The position numbers and the translations under genes were made by a program. Positions 33,036-42,125 of a stretch of 53,530 nucleotides of DNA are shown piece by piece. Within the stretch, counting starts at the first letter, position 1, and each line of letters opens with the position of its first letter. The notes under the pieces were generated by a model. The model was not told the origin of the DNA and did no database searches. It was given only the letters and a program-made list of their open reading frames with translations. The stretch is from the NCBI GenBank assembly GCA_019751945.1, contig JAIEMT010000062.1:1-53530 (forward strand). The letters are read 5' to 3'. Source of the DNA: a bacterium. Its GTDB lineage: Bacteria > Bdellovibrionota > UBA1018.

Positions 33036-34330
33036 GGCACAGCTCCTTTACAGTGAGTCAGTACTAAATCCAAAACCTGTCGATATAACGGCACGAAAGT
33101 CTGAATGGGGCGATCACTGTCATTCAGATTCCAAGACTTCACTAGGCTGTCAAAGTCTGAAGTTGCAAAGAGCTGCTTTATATCGGATTCGGTGCATTTT
33201 TGGATCAGAGGAGCATCTTGATAGAGAAAACCAAATCCCTCATAGCCGCGCAAAAGCATTTGGTAGGCAGCATCTTCAATATTGGCGGCATCGACGCGAA
33301 TGGGGTGAACGAGGGCCCGTGGTGTGGTGGGATTTTGCGCCAAAGTAGAACCGAGCGGAGTGCTCGTCAGGGGATTGCGATCTTTCAAGGTGGGATCGAT
33401 GTAGGCGTACTGATCGGATCTCCAGCCCGGGCCAATTTCTTTCATCAATGCACTTCTATAAGGAATGACTTCTAAGAAATTGTCGACTGGTGCATCGTAA
33501 AAACCTTGTCGCGCTAAACTCAGCACAGATTCGAGAAAAATTCTTCTGCAGATCAGGTTGTCCGCGCAACCTTGTCCCGCAAGGCGCCTGCCGGTAAGAA
33601 GAGACGCATGAGCATCTTGAATGACGACGTGAATTTCTCCGGCGTGGCTTGCGGGATTTCCCTGCTCATCAAAGGGTTGAATTTCCAATCCCAGGTAATG
33701 ATCGCTCCCCACCGCTTGCTTCACCAAATCGGTCATCGGTGAGTGCCCAAAGTTTCCGGGCGCAAAACCACTGGTGCTTTCTGACCACGGCTTTTCTGCG
33801 TAGATGGGACCGCCTGCCTGGTGGCAGGTCATGCAGAGCTGGCGTTTGGTCATCTGGCCGTACAGAATCGTGTTCTCGTCCACGAAGGTTTGCGGATTTC
33901 CTGGGGATGGAATGTAGTTTCGAACGGATTCGAAGTTGAATCGGCCCTCGTAATTGTTCCAGCTAATGACCTCAAGCGTGTTCTGGATCTCGCTATAGGC
34001 TACAAAGATCCGATCCACGATATCTCGGTAATAAGGCCGACCTCCATCGGTGAAGGGCGAAAGAATGTATCCAAAGATCACCCGAGGATGAGCGGCATCG
34101 CACTGCCCTGCCTGAAGAGAGCGGCCAAACGGAACCATGGAGTGCACCAACGCGGGCGCAAAGTCATCTCCTGGACTCGCTACAAAAGATTCTAAGGATT
34201 TTTTGAGATTTAAAACAGGGTAGGGCACCGACGTGCCCTGTTGAAACCGATCTCGAAATACGGAGGTCTGTGCAGAAACCGAAGAGGCCGCCAGAAAAAT
34301 CGTTAGAATGGAGGGTAAACGATGTTTCAA
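33032..34330 (-). CDS. secreted protein with one CxxCH haem motif
   Basis: This is a 432-residue protein with a signal peptide (ending about SVSA). One haem motif, CMTCH (Cys166, Cys169, His170), is followed by QAGGPIYAEKPWSES. No other domain is recognised. Being directly upstream of and overlapping a diheme cytochrome gene suggests an electron-transfer partner or an oxidoreductase using the c4-like protein. The start is TTG at 34330, with GGAGG four bases before it. It follows the gene at 34352 by 21 bases on the same strand. Confidence 0.72.
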   Translation of the reverse strand: MKHRLPSILTIFLAASSVSAQTSVFRDRFQQGTSVPYPVLNLKKSLESFVASPGDDFAPALVHSMVPFGRSLQAGQCDAAHPRVIFGYILSPFTDGGRPYYRDIVDRIFVAYSEIQNTLEVISWNNYEGRFNFESVRNYIPSPGNPQTFVDENTILYGQMTKRQLCMTCHQAGGPIYAEKPWSESTSGFAPGNFGHSPMTDLVKQAVGSDHYLGLEIQPFDEQGNPASHAGEIHVVIQDAHASLLTGRRLAGQGCADNLICRRIFLESVLSLARQGFYDAPVDNFLEVIPYRSALMKEIGPGWRSDQYAYIDPTLKDRNPLTSTPLGSTLAQNPTTPRALVHPIRVDAANIEDAAYQMLLRGYEGFGFLYQDAPLIQKCTESDIKQLFATSDFDSLVKSWNLNDSDRPIQTFVPLYRQVLDLVLTHCKGAVP

Positions 34331-34351
34331 GCGGCCTCCGAAGTTCAGCTC

Positions 34352-35254
34352 TTAGTGTCCCGTGACGTAGTTCTCATAAACTTTTGATTTAAAGTTTGCG
34401 GAACTCTGCCAAAGGAATGGAACCCACTTCAGGCCTTCTAAAGTAGATTTCACACTAGGTCCCAGCTGATACGTATCGACTGTTGCGTCGTAAGGGCGCT
34501 GGAGCATCGTATCGTTCGACTCGATGGGGTAAAGCGTCTTGCCGACTTGGCTCGTTGCAATCGCGTTTGCTCGGTACATGCGTTCGAAGAGCTGAGTGGG
34601 TTGGCTCGATTTTCCGAGCTTCGCACTCGCCAAGAGAACGTCTTTAGGAGTGAAGAAGGATGCCTCGGCTTGGAAGTCATTTCGTTTCGAGGGGTCGTAG
34701 TTGTATTCAAACACACCCGCTTTTCCGAGCTGCCAAGGATTTAGCCAGATTTGTTTTCCCTTAGCCAGCAATTCGAGATCACTCGTAGTCAGTCTGTCGA
34801 AGTAGAGACCTGGGATATAAGGATTGTACTGCGCACGATTGGCTGCATAGTCGCCAGCCACGTCATTTTTTTCGCTAGCAGGATTTTCAATCGCATACGA
34901 GAGAAAGAACTGTGGCATCGTTCTAGGTTTCACTTCGCCAAACGGATTTGCCAGAGGGTTGTATTCCATGAACGCATAGTTTGCGTTGTAGAAAACAATG
35001 CCCACAATCGCATACTTCGCATTCTTCGTATCGACCGACCCATCCGCATTGTAAGCGGGGAATAGCCCTTGAGTGCCCAAACCGTAAGCCACGGGCGTCA
35101 CGTTGTTCTTTTTCAAAAGCTTCACAGTTTCTGTGTAATCCGTCAGGCCGTACAGCGAGAGGTGCTTCCCTCCGAAGTCCGACAGCGGAACGTTTTCAAA
35201 TGCCTGCGCATTCAGCGTAAGCAAAGCCGAAATCGCAAAAATTATTTTTTTCAT
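34352..35254 (-). CDS. secreted protein of unknown function
   Basis: This is a 300-residue protein with a signal peptide (ending about NAQA). There are no cysteines for haem binding and no family I recognise. Many Tyr, Asn and Pro residues (IVFYNANYAFMEYNP, GLYFDRLT) suggest an extracytoplasmic, beta-rich protein. AAGGAGAG precedes the ATG. It is the first gene of a minus-strand run with the haem protein and the c4-like cytochrome. Whether it works with them is not known. Confidence 0.6.
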   Translation of the reverse strand: MKKIIFAISALLTLNAQAFENVPLSDFGGKHLSLYGLTDYTETVKLLKKNNVTPVAYGLGTQGLFPAYNADGSVDTKNAKYAIVGIVFYNANYAFMEYNPLANPFGEVKPRTMPQFFLSYAIENPASEKNDVAGDYAANRAQYNPYIPGLYFDRLTTSDLELLAKGKQIWLNPWQLGKAGVFEYNYDPSKRNDFQAEASFFTPKDVLLASAKLGKSSQPTQLFERMYRANAIATSQVGKTLYPIESNDTMLQRPYDATVDTYQLGPSVKSTLEGLKWVPFLWQSSANFKSKVYENYVTGH

Positions 35255-35599
35255 AGGACTCTCCTTTTAGAAGCAGCGGAACTAGCACGAAGAAAGGAGG
35301 TTTGAAAAGCAAACGAGAAAGAGGTCTGTAGAATTGCGCGACGAGTCTTCGGCAAAAGAAAGTACCGAGTACATGAATCGAAATACCGCTAAAGCTGCTT
35401 GGCATTTCGACCCAATCCCAAAAAAATTTGCAAGATTACATTTCCCTAGAAACTCCGAACGCAGCGAACGGCCATCTTGACGGAGCGTGACTCCTGCCCT
35501 CCGTTCGATTTGATACATTTCGAACTCTAATCACTAAGCCTAGTGATTAGGTATGATTCGGTGTCAAAAATATTTCTGCCATGTTATCAAACTGAATAT
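35255..35599. other. 345-base spacer between divergent genes
   Basis: No gene is seen apart from a possible in-frame upstream extension of the methyltransferase. It holds the leader of the minus-strand secreted protein, a structured element CGAACGG (35465-35471) / CCGTTCG (35501-35507) with GGAG/CTCC inside it, and the inverted repeat at 35527-35550. I see no convincing -35/-10 pair. The AT-rich stretch 35415-35445 could hold one. Confidence 0.35.
35527..35550. promoter_or_regulatory. perfect 10-base inverted repeat CTAATCACTA-AGCC-TAGTGATTAG
   Basis: Two identical half-sites on opposite strands with a four-base spacer make a good binding site for a dimeric regulator, or a ten-pair hairpin. 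The right arm covers a GTG at 35543 that would otherwise be the earliest start of the methyltransferase frame. I take the site as regulatory and the gene start as further downstream. Confidence 0.5.
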
Positions 35600-36364
35600 A
35601 TGTTCCCAATTCATAAGGCTAGAGCGAGCGTATTCAACTACGACGATATTCCAGCCGGATATTACTTCCAAGTCATGGCCAAGGGGTCCGGTGTGCAGCG
35701 TTTTTGGCACCGGAAAAAGTTCGAGGAAGTGGCCAAAAAAATTGGCAAATCAGACCGGCTTCTCGACATTGGCTGCGGACCGGGTTCCTTTCTTTTCGTG
35801 GTCGGCCAGATCAAACCGGATGTTCAGGCGGTTGGGGTAGATGTCGCATCAAGGCAAATCGAATTTGCGATCAAGAATGTTCAGTCGCAGTTTAAGCAAG
35901 GCAACATCTCATTCCAGAAGCTCAAGTCAGATGATGTTAAATTGCCTTTCCCCGATGAAAGTTTCGACAAGGTCACCTGCATTGAGGTCATTGAGCACAT
36001 CCACCCTCATCTAGCTATGAAGTTATTGGAAGAAGCTCGAAGAGTTCTTAAACCCACGGGACGTCTCACTGTTACGACGCCCAACTATCGAAGTCTTTGG
36101 CCATTGATTGAGTTCGCACTCGAGCTTCTGAGCCCAGTGAAATATCACGAACAGCACATTAGTAAGTTTACCCCTAACGCGTTCGCAAAATTTCTTGAGG
36201 CGGCTGGCTATGAGATAAAAAATTTCAGTACAATCTTCATTGTTGCGCCTTTCTTCATGACTATTTCGCCGCCGTTGGCCCGTTTTCTTCACCGGATTGA
36301 GCGAAAGCTCCCTTTGCTTCTGGGGAGTTTACTCATGGCCGAGTGTAAAATTTCGCGACTATGA
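35600..36364 (+). CDS. class I SAM-dependent methyltransferase
   Basis: This is a 254-residue protein. LLDIGCGPGSFLFVV is the SAM-binding motif I, AVGVDVA motif II, and PFPDESFDKVTCIEVIEHI the acidic and His-containing segment of motif III/IV. FWHRKKFEEVA at the front is a feature of glycan- and lipid-linked methyltransferases. The ATG at 35600 gives the usual spacing to NYDDIPAGYY; an earlier GTG at 35543 or 35561 is possible, and the first lies in the inverted repeat. The C-terminus has a hydrophobic segment (APFFMTISPPLARFL). It overlaps the DUF2079 gene by four bases, suggesting a shared glycan or lipid pathway. Confidence 0.75.
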   Translation: MFPIHKARASVFNYDDIPAGYYFQVMAKGSGVQRFWHRKKFEEVAKKIGKSDRLLDIGCGPGSFLFVVGQIKPDVQAVGVDVASRQIEFAIKNVQSQFKQGNISFQKLKSDDVKLPFPDESFDKVTCIEVIEHIHPHLAMKLLEEARRVLKPTGRLTVTTPNYRSLWPLIEFALELLSPVKYHEQHISKFTPNAFAKFLEAAGYEIKNFSTIFIVAPFFMTISPPLARFLHRIERKLPLLLGSLLMAECKISRL

Positions 36365-38055
36365 CTTCTATGAAGACCCGACTCTGGGATGCCTTGGTTT
36401 GGGTGCTTGTGATCTTTCCGTTAGTCACTGGAGGGATCTGGCTGCATCGTTCAGGACTGAAACTTGAACTCGCCGAATTGGCCATTCCAGTTCTCCTCGT
36501 CTCGGTACTAGGATTGCACTTGGGTCGAAGTGGACTAAGTAGCGCTTCTTCTGTGAGATTGGCCGAACGAACCTGGGATTTCTGGAAGACGGTTTTAAAA
36601 AATCGGACTTGTTTGACACTATCTTTCTCGTTTTTTTTGGTAGCTCTCCTTCTCGGGTTGTCATCAATCCGCAGACACTGGGCGTTCGGGAGCGGCGCTT
36701 ACGATCTGGGAATTTTTACAAATGGACTTTGGAATCTGTCGCACGGAAATGGCTACTTTTCTTCTGTGCGCGGGGGAATCAACCTCTTAACTGATCATCA
36801 GTCATTCATTGTTTGGCTGATTGCACCTATCTTTAGAGTTTTTCCTTACGAGGAGACCCTGTTGATAGCGCAAGCTGTGACTCTTGCAACCGGGGGTGTC
36901 GCAGCTTATTTCCTTGCTCGGCAGTATTTGGGCGCGAAACATTGGGGTACAGCGGCCATGCCCTTACTGTACTGGGCCTATTCCCCAGTAAGAAATGCCA
37001 ATGCATTCGATTATCATCCGGAAACGATGATGCTCCCGCTTTTGCTTTTTGCGATCGTTGGAATTCAGAGTTCCAAACTGTCGGCTCGACTCTGGGGCGT
37101 GCTTGCACTGATCTTGGGTCTGGCTACTAAAGAAACTGCTCCGGCCTTAGTGTCGGCGGTTTCGCTAGGCTGGGCTTTGGGCGCCGGGCCAGAAAATACT
37201 CGGAGATTCACCAAAAAATTTGGGATTTTCCTGATTCCATTTTCTATCGCGCTGTTTGCTTTCGAGCTCAAATGGGTTCCTCGCTTGGTGGGAGGAGAGC
37301 ATTTTCATCTGCACGAGCATTTAATGCAGTACGGAGGGACCTTCTGGGATTTAGCACTTGCGCCGTTTGTTCGACCCTCCGTGTTTTGGGGGAATTTATT
37401 CGGGACTTCCCGACTAAAATTTCTTTTTTATACACTGGCTCCTCTTTCATTTCTGCCAATCTTTGCCTGGAGGAATTGTTTGGGTTCCCTTCCTGGTTAT
37501 TTGCTTTTGTTTTTAACAAGCGGTGATCACAAAGTTTCGATTCAATATCACTATGCGATCGAACCAGCGGTAGGCCTATTCTGGGCTATGCCTTCGGCAA
37601 TTCTTCTAGCAAAAAATACGCGATGGGAAAAGCTAGCCCAGCCTGGCGTTGTCTTGTTTTTCGCACTCGCGTTTTTTGGGAAATCAGAACTCTACAGAAT
37701 TAGAAGAAGCGCGCCTGATGAACATCAAGTCTGGCTACGTCAGCAGTTCATCCCTTGCCTTAGTCAGTCATCCATTGCCGCTTCGTCGGGGTTTATACCG
37801 CATGTTTCGGCGAGAGATTGGGCCTCCGAAATTGGAAACATTTTGCAAACTGATGGAAGGCCTGTCTCCTGTGTCGTGATTGATTATGATTTGAACAACT
37901 GGTCGATGGCTGGAGCGCCGTGGAACGGTTTTCTTAACCGACTTGCGGAACAGAAATACACCTCTGTCTATAATTGTGGATCTACCACTCTTTATGAACA
38001 TTTTCAGGCTCTAGGGGAGTGTATGAAGTGCCGGCCGAATTGTAGTGGTGGCTGA
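36361..38055 (+). CDS. DUF2079 multi-span membrane protein
   Basis: This is a 564-residue protein with about a dozen membrane segments. The front half matches what I know of DUF2079: SGAYDLGIFTNGLWNLS, LLTDHQSFIVWLIAPIF, LLIAQAVTLATGGVAAYFLA (two pieces) and SPVRNANAFDYHPE. This fold is similar to GT-C glycosyltransferases, with the Asp and His residues facing the extracytoplasmic side. It overlaps the methyltransferase by four bases. Its last three codons (GG and stop) are read from the opposite strand of the tRNA at 38046-38122. Confidence 0.78.
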   Translation: MTSMKTRLWDALVWVLVIFPLVTGGIWLHRSGLKLELAELAIPVLLVSVLGLHLGRSGLSSASSVRLAERTWDFWKTVLKNRTCLTLSFSFFLVALLLGLSSIRRHWAFGSGAYDLGIFTNGLWNLSHGNGYFSSVRGGINLLTDHQSFIVWLIAPIFRVFPYEETLLIAQAVTLATGGVAAYFLARQYLGAKHWGTAAMPLLYWAYSPVRNANAFDYHPETMMLPLLLFAIVGIQSSKLSARLWGVLALILGLATKETAPALVSAVSLGWALGAGPENTRRFTKKFGIFLIPFSIALFAFELKWVPRLVGGEHFHLHEHLMQYGGTFWDLALAPFVRPSVFWGNLFGTSRLKFLFYTLAPLSFLPIFAWRNCLGSLPGYLLLFLTSGDHKVSIQYHYAIEPAVGLFWAMPSAILLAKNTRWEKLAQPGVVLFFALAFFGKSELYRIRRSAPDEHQVWLRQQFIPCLSQSSIAASSGFIPHVSARDWASEIGNILQTDGRPVSCVVIDYDLNNWSMAGAPWNGFLNRLAEQKYTSVYNCGSTTLYEHFQALGECMKCRPNCSGG

Positions 38056-38122
38056 GGGCGGAGTCGAACCGCCGACCTGCGGGTTATGAATCCGCCGCTC
38101 TAACCATCTGAGCTACCCAGCC
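38046..38122 (-). tRNA. tRNA with CAU anticodon, probably elongator tRNA-Met
   Basis: Read on the minus strand, the 77 bases fold into a cloverleaf. Acceptor GGCTGGG pairs with CTCAGCC (one G-U), then A73 and an encoded CCA. The D stem is GCTC/GAGC, the anticodon loop is TTCATAA, and the T stem is GGCGG/CCGCC. The U4-A69 pair matches elongator tRNA-Met; tRNA-Ile(CAU) normally has C4-G69 and C5-G68, which TilS needs. The initiator is excluded by the paired 1-72. Position 31-39 is an A-C mismatch. Its CCA end overlaps the end of the DUF2079 gene by ten bases. Confidence 0.85.
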
Positions 38123-38149
38123 ACTTTAAGGGAATGATTAGAACCTCCG

Positions 38150-38178
38150 TTCATAACCTTGATTTGAAAGGGGATCAA
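38150..38178 (-). promoter_or_regulatory. probable promoter of the tRNA
   Basis: On the minus strand TTGATC (38178-38173) and TATGAA (38155-38150) are separated by exactly 17 bases. Each matches four of six consensus positions. Transcription would start about 20 bases before the tRNA 5' end at 38122. Confidence 0.5.
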
Positions 38179-38222
38179 CACCCTTGAAATCTAGGCACTA
38201 AAAAGGGCAGAATGCCGGCTGA

Positions 38223-39152
38223 ATGAAAACCGCTGCCTATCCCAAGCCAGGAGCCGTTGGAGGGCGTCTCATTCGCCAAGTGATTGGTGAAATGAAGGCT
38301 CAGGGCCTAAAACTCCCGTTAAATTCGCATATCCTGATCGCGGTTTCGGGCGGTTCTGATTCGCTTGGATTGGCGCGACTCCTGATCCGCTACGGAAGAA
38401 GGATTGCTTCAGCAGATAAAATCTCGGTCCTGCACATCGACCACGGCTGGCGCGCGGAAGCGTCGGCGCGTGATGCCCGATTCGTAAAAAAGCTGGCAGG
38501 GGAGTGGGGCGTCCCCTTCATTACAGTAGGTCGGGAAAGTTTTGTTTCGCCTCGAAAGCGGGGAAGCTCCTTAGAAGAGCATGCTCGCCAGCTTCGAAAG
38601 CAAGTGTATGCCCTTCTGGGTGAGCGCCATGAAGCACTAGTGCTGACGGCTCACCAGGCCGATGATGTGGCTGAGACTCTCCTTTGGCGTCTGCTCACTG
38701 GTGCAGCTGCCACCCACGGCGGCGGAATTCACTTTCGAGAAGGAAGTGAGCTTCGTCCTCTTTTAAGAATTCGAAAATCTCAACTTCAGCAATTTCTCAA
38801 GGAAGAGGGGCTGAAATGGAGAGAGGACTCGACCAATTCGGACGGGAAACTGATGCGTTCGAAAATGCGCGGCGAGTTAATGCCGATTCTCGAGAAACTT
38901 TTTCCAAGAGCGGTGGAGCACCTAGTCGAAGCGGCTCTCAAAGCGCAATCTCAAATGACCGAGCGCAACCTCGATTTGGACCGAATCGCAGATTTCATTT
39001 TTCGGGCAACTGGACAACGTCTTCGTCGCCCCCATCTTGAGAACGTAAATGAGGGATTGGTTCGTCCCGAAAAAAGCGGAGAAGTCCACCTACCCGGAGG
39101 TTGGAAATTACTGAAGACCGGCCGTGGCTTGGGACGAAATGTAAATCGCTGA
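38223..39152 (+). CDS. tilS: tRNA(Ile)-lysidine synthase
   Basis: TilS attaches lysine to the C34 of tRNA-Ile(CAU), so that it reads AUA and is charged with Ile. This is a 309-residue short form like that of Aquifex, without the C-terminal domains of the longer enzymes. The PP-loop SGGSDS (residues 42-47) binds ATP. LHIDHGWR, SLEEHARQLR and LTAHQADDVAETLLWRLLTG, here shortened to HQADDVAETLL, complete the catalytic core. It is divergent from the tRNA-Met(CAU) and precedes ftsH by 138 bases, an arrangement seen in many bacteria. Confidence 0.93.
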   Translation: MKTAAYPKPGAVGGRLIRQVIGEMKAQGLKLPLNSHILIAVSGGSDSLGLARLLIRYGRRIASADKISVLHIDHGWRAEASARDARFVKKLAGEWGVPFITVGRESFVSPRKRGSSLEEHARQLRKQVYALLGERHEALVLTAHQADDVAETLLWRLLTGAAATHGGGIHFREGSELRPLLRIRKSQLQQFLKEEGLKWREDSTNSDGKLMRSKMRGELMPILEKLFPRAVEHLVEAALKAQSQMTERNLDLDRIADFIFRATGQRLRRPHLENVNEGLVRPEKSGEVHLPGGWKLLKTGRGLGRNVNR

Positions 39153-39267
39153 AACTCCAGGCAAAAACTGACCAGCTTCCGGTCGGTTCGTTGATGTTTC
39201 TGGCTGGTCGTGCTAACCTTTATAGTAGGGAGAGGATTATTTATTCAGGTTCCGAGCTTTGGAGTTG

Positions 39268-39291
39268 ATGGAACCATTAAATAAACACTGA
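39268..39291 (+). CDS. seven-codon leader frame overlapping the ftsH start
   Basis: ATG at 39268 opens MEPLNKH and stops with TGA at 39289-39291; the A of this stop is the first base of the ftsH ATG (TGATG). GGAG at 39261-39264 precedes it by three bases. The ftsH ATG itself has no ribosome binding site, so initiation may depend on reinitiation after this mini-frame. It may also be chance. Confidence 0.3.
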   Translation: MEPLNKH

Positions 39292-41216
39292 TGAAACCTT
39301 CACACAAAACAATCGCATTCTGGATGGTCCTAATTCTGCTCTTCGCGAGCTTGGTCAAGGTATTTGAGCCAGGCAATCGCCATCGTCGAGAGATCAAGTT
39401 CAGCGAGTTCATCTCGATGGTGAAAGAAGGCAAAGTCCAGGACGTCACCTTTAAAACTGATAGCAGCACCATCACGGGGACCTTGAAGGATCCCGGCGCT
39501 GATGGAAAGCGTGTGAACTTTGAAACGATTGGCGACACCAAGAATCCGAAGGTTTTAGAAATCCTCGACAACAACAAGATTATTCCGAACTACGAACGGG
39601 AAGAGAAAACCCCGGTTTGGCAGCAAGTGCTGATCTCGTGGTTCCCGATGCTGCTTCTTTTTATTTTCTTCTTCCTGTTTATGCGACAGCTCCAAGTGGG
39701 CGGTGGCAAAGCCATGTCCTTCGGTAAGAGCAAAGCGCGATTGCTGACGGAGTCTAACAACCGCATCACCTTTAAGGATGTTGCAGGCGCGGATGAAGCT
39801 AAGCAGGAGCTTGAAGAAATCATCGCTTTCTTGAAAGACCCGAAAAAGTTCACTCGTCTCGGCGGACGCATTCCTAAGGGTGTGCTTTTGATGGGCCCTC
39901 CGGGTACCGGTAAGACCTTGCTGGCAAAAGCCATCGCAGGTGAAGCAGGTGTTCCGTTCTTCTCGATTTCTGGTTCAGACTTCGTAGAAATGTTCGTCGG
40001 TGTGGGCGCTTCCCGCGTTCGCGACTTGTTCGAACAAGGAAAGAAACACGCTCCGTGCATTATTTTCATCGATGAAATCGACGCCGTCGGCCGCCACCGT
40101 GGTGCTGGCTTGGGCGGCGGTCACGACGAGCGCGAACAGACATTGAACCAGTTGCTGGTTGAAATGGACGGCTTCGAATCGAACGAAGGCGTGATTTTGA
40201 TTGCCGCTACCAACCGACCAGACGTTTTGGATCCGGCTCTCTTGAGACCGGGCCGCTTCGATCGTCGCGTTGTGGTTTCCGCTCCGGATGTCAAAGGACG
40301 CGAGCAGATTCTGAAAGTTCATACCCGTAAGACCCCGATGGCTGCAGGCGTGGATCTCTCGATCATCGCGCGCGGATGCCCAGGCTTCTCAGGCGCAGAT
40401 CTTGAGAACCTAGTAAATGAAGCGGCGTTGCTCGCTGCTCGTTCAGACAAGAAATATTTAGAGATGATGGATTTCGAGCAAGCCAAAGACAAAGTCATGA
40501 TGGGCGTCGAACGTAAAAGTATGGTTCTGACCGACGCGGATAAGCGCACGACCGCTTACCATGAAGCGGGTCACGCGCTCGTAGGTAAATTTACTCCCGG
40601 AAACGACCCGATCCATAAGGTGACGATCATTCCGCGGGGGATGGCGCTAGGGTTGACGATGACCTTGCCGAGCGAAGATCGAACGAATCTTTCAAAGGAG
40701 CGCGCTGAGAACAACATCGCTGTTCTGATGGGCGGACGTATTGCTGAAGAAATCATTCTGAATCAGAAGACAACGGGTGCCGGTAACGACATCGAGCGCG
40801 CTACCGACCTTGCTCGGAAGATGGTTTGTGAGTGGGGAATGAGCGACGTTCTGGGGCCACTGACTTTCGGTCAGAAGGAAGAAGCGATTTTCTTGGGTCG
40901 CGAAATCAATCAGCACCGCGATTACTCAGAACAGACGGCTCAAACGATTGACCGCGAAGTGCGGGACATCGTGGAGCGCAACTATCGTCGTGCTCGCATG
41001 ATTCTCGAAGAGAAAGTTGAAATTTTGCACAACCTTGCAAAGGCGTTGCTCGAACACGAAACCTTAGATGGTGAGGATGTCGAGCGCATCGTGCAGGGTT
41101 TGAAAGTTGAAAAGAAAGCTGGAACCTCGGGCAGTAGCAGTACGCCCTCGGGAACGCCTGTAACCAATCAGTCACACTCAGGAGGAGGGGCGACGCCCGC
41201 ACCAGTTCCGGCTTAA
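39291..41216 (+). CDS. ftsH: membrane-bound ATP-dependent zinc protease FtsH
   Basis: This is a 641-residue protein with the full FtsH order. It has membrane segments at about 9-26 and 108-127 around a small periplasmic domain, then the AAA+ module with Walker A GPPGTGKT (residues 202-209), Walker [12 protein letters not shown], and LLRPGRFDR. The zinc peptidase has HEAGH (His424, Glu425, His428). It makes a hexamer in the inner membrane, where it degrades misfolded and regulatory proteins. The C-terminus ends in a Ser/Gly/Pro-rich tail. The start ATG lacks a clear ribosome binding site and overlaps a leader frame. Confidence 0.96.
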   Translation: MKPSHKTIAFWMVLILLFASLVKVFEPGNRHRREIKFSEFISMVKEGKVQDVTFKTDSSTITGTLKDPGADGKRVNFETIGDTKNPKVLEILDNNKIIPNYEREEKTPVWQQVLISWFPMLLLFIFFFLFMRQLQVGGGKAMSFGKSKARLLTESNNRITFKDVAGADEAKQELEEIIAFLKDPKKFTRLGGRIPKGVLLMGPPGTGKTLLAKAIAGEAGVPFFSISGSDFVEMFVGVGASRVRDLFEQGKKHAPCIIFIDEIDAVGRHRGAGLGGGHDEREQTLNQLLVEMDGFESNEGVILIAATNRPDVLDPALLRPGRFDRRVVVSAPDVKGREQILKVHTRKTPMAAGVDLSIIARGCPGFSGADLENLVNEAALLAARSDKKYLEMMDFEQAKDKVMMGVERKSMVLTDADKRTTAYHEAGHALVGKFTPGNDPIHKVTIIPRGMALGLTMTLPSEDRTNLSKERAENNIAVLMGGRIAEEIILNQKTTGAGNDIERATDLARKMVCEWGMSDVLGPLTFGQKEEAIFLGREINQHRDYSEQTAQTIDREVRDIVERNYRRARMILEEKVEILHNLAKALLEHETLDGEDVERIVQGLKVEKKAGTSGSSSTPSGTPVTNQSHSGGGATPAPVPA

Positions 41217-41268
41217 GTAAGGGCCTATCCAACGCGAGACTGCCGCGACCGTTCGCCGCTAAAGAATA

Positions 41269-42120
41269 GTGGTCGATTTCCTGCTCAATCTTCAATCCAG
41301 TATGCGTTTTATCGACCTACTGGACGTGGGGATTGTAGCTTTTATCGTTTACCGCATTCTCCTCCTTATTAAGGGCACTCGTGCCATGCAGATGCTCACG
41401 GGCTTGGGCATCTTGGGGATTGGATTTTTTCTCTCTTCCACTTTAGAACTTTTTACGACGCATTGGTTGCTGTCGTACTTCTTTGATTACCTCATTCTGA
41501 TTGTCATTGTTCTTTTCCAAGACGACCTTCGCCGAGCTCTCACGCATGTTGGCAAAAATCCGTTCTTTGCGAGCGCTTCGGCTGAAGAGGAACAGGAGAT
41601 GGTCGATGAAATTGCACGCGTGTCTTCGCGTTTAGCTAAGGAGCGCATTGGCGCGCTGATTGTGATTGAGCGCGAGACGGGATTGAAGAACTTTATCGAT
41701 ACTGGTTCGAAACTCGATTCAAAAGTTCGAAGTGAGTTGCTCTATTCGATTTTCACGCCGACATCTCCGTTGCATGACGGTGCTGCCATCATCATGGGTG
41801 GTCGAATTGCAGCGGCAGGGTGCTTTCTTCCACTTTCAAAAGATCCGAACATTGACAAGAAATATGGCACGCGCCACCGCGCGGCACTCGGTTTAACTGA
41901 AGATACAGACGCGATTGTGGTTCTCGTTTCCGAAGAGGCGGGCGAAGCCCACCTGGTCAAGAACGGAAAGATTACGACGAATTTGAACGAGCAGGAGATG
42001 CGCGACAGTTTGGCTGCGCTCTTGGATCTCTCTCGAAATCAGATTCGGTTTCCTCAGCGCTTAAAGGCGTGGTCGAAACAGAATCGCAGAACTTCCGATA
42101 AATTTGATGGAGAGATGTAG
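41269..42120 (+). CDS. cdaA: diadenylate cyclase CdaA
   Basis: CdaA condenses two ATP into the messenger c-di-AMP at the membrane. This is a 283-residue protein with three membrane segments in the first about 85 residues. The cyclase domain carries LHDGAAII (DGA 170-172) and GTRHRAALG (RHR 202-204), the ATP-binding motifs. The start is GTG at 41269; an ATG 11 codons later (41302) is also reasonable, as neither has a strong ribosome binding site. It is followed by cdaR and glmM, the same order as in Firmicutes where the three gene products interact. Confidence 0.95.
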   Translation: MVDFLLNLQSSMRFIDLLDVGIVAFIVYRILLLIKGTRAMQMLTGLGILGIGFFLSSTLELFTTHWLLSYFFDYLILIVIVLFQDDLRRALTHVGKNPFFASASAEEEQEMVDEIARVSSRLAKERIGALIVIERETGLKNFIDTGSKLDSKVRSELLYSIFTPTSPLHDGAAIIMGGRIAAAGCFLPLSKDPNIDKKYGTRHRAALGLTEDTDAIVVLVSEEAGEAHLVKNGKITTNLNEQEMRDSLAALLDLSRNQIRFPQRLKAWSKQNRRTSDKFDGEM

Positions 42121-42125
42121 ACCCC

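Noticed and set aside
38046..38122. Reading the CAU tRNA as tRNA-Ile2, the substrate of the adjacent TilS
   Set aside because: The acceptor stem has U4-A69 and G5-C68, unlike tRNA-Ile(CAU), which carries C4-G69 and C5-G68.
35527..38122. Integrated mobile element at the tRNA 3' end
   Set aside because: No integrase, transposase or direct repeat of the tRNA end was found; kept only as a question about acquisition.
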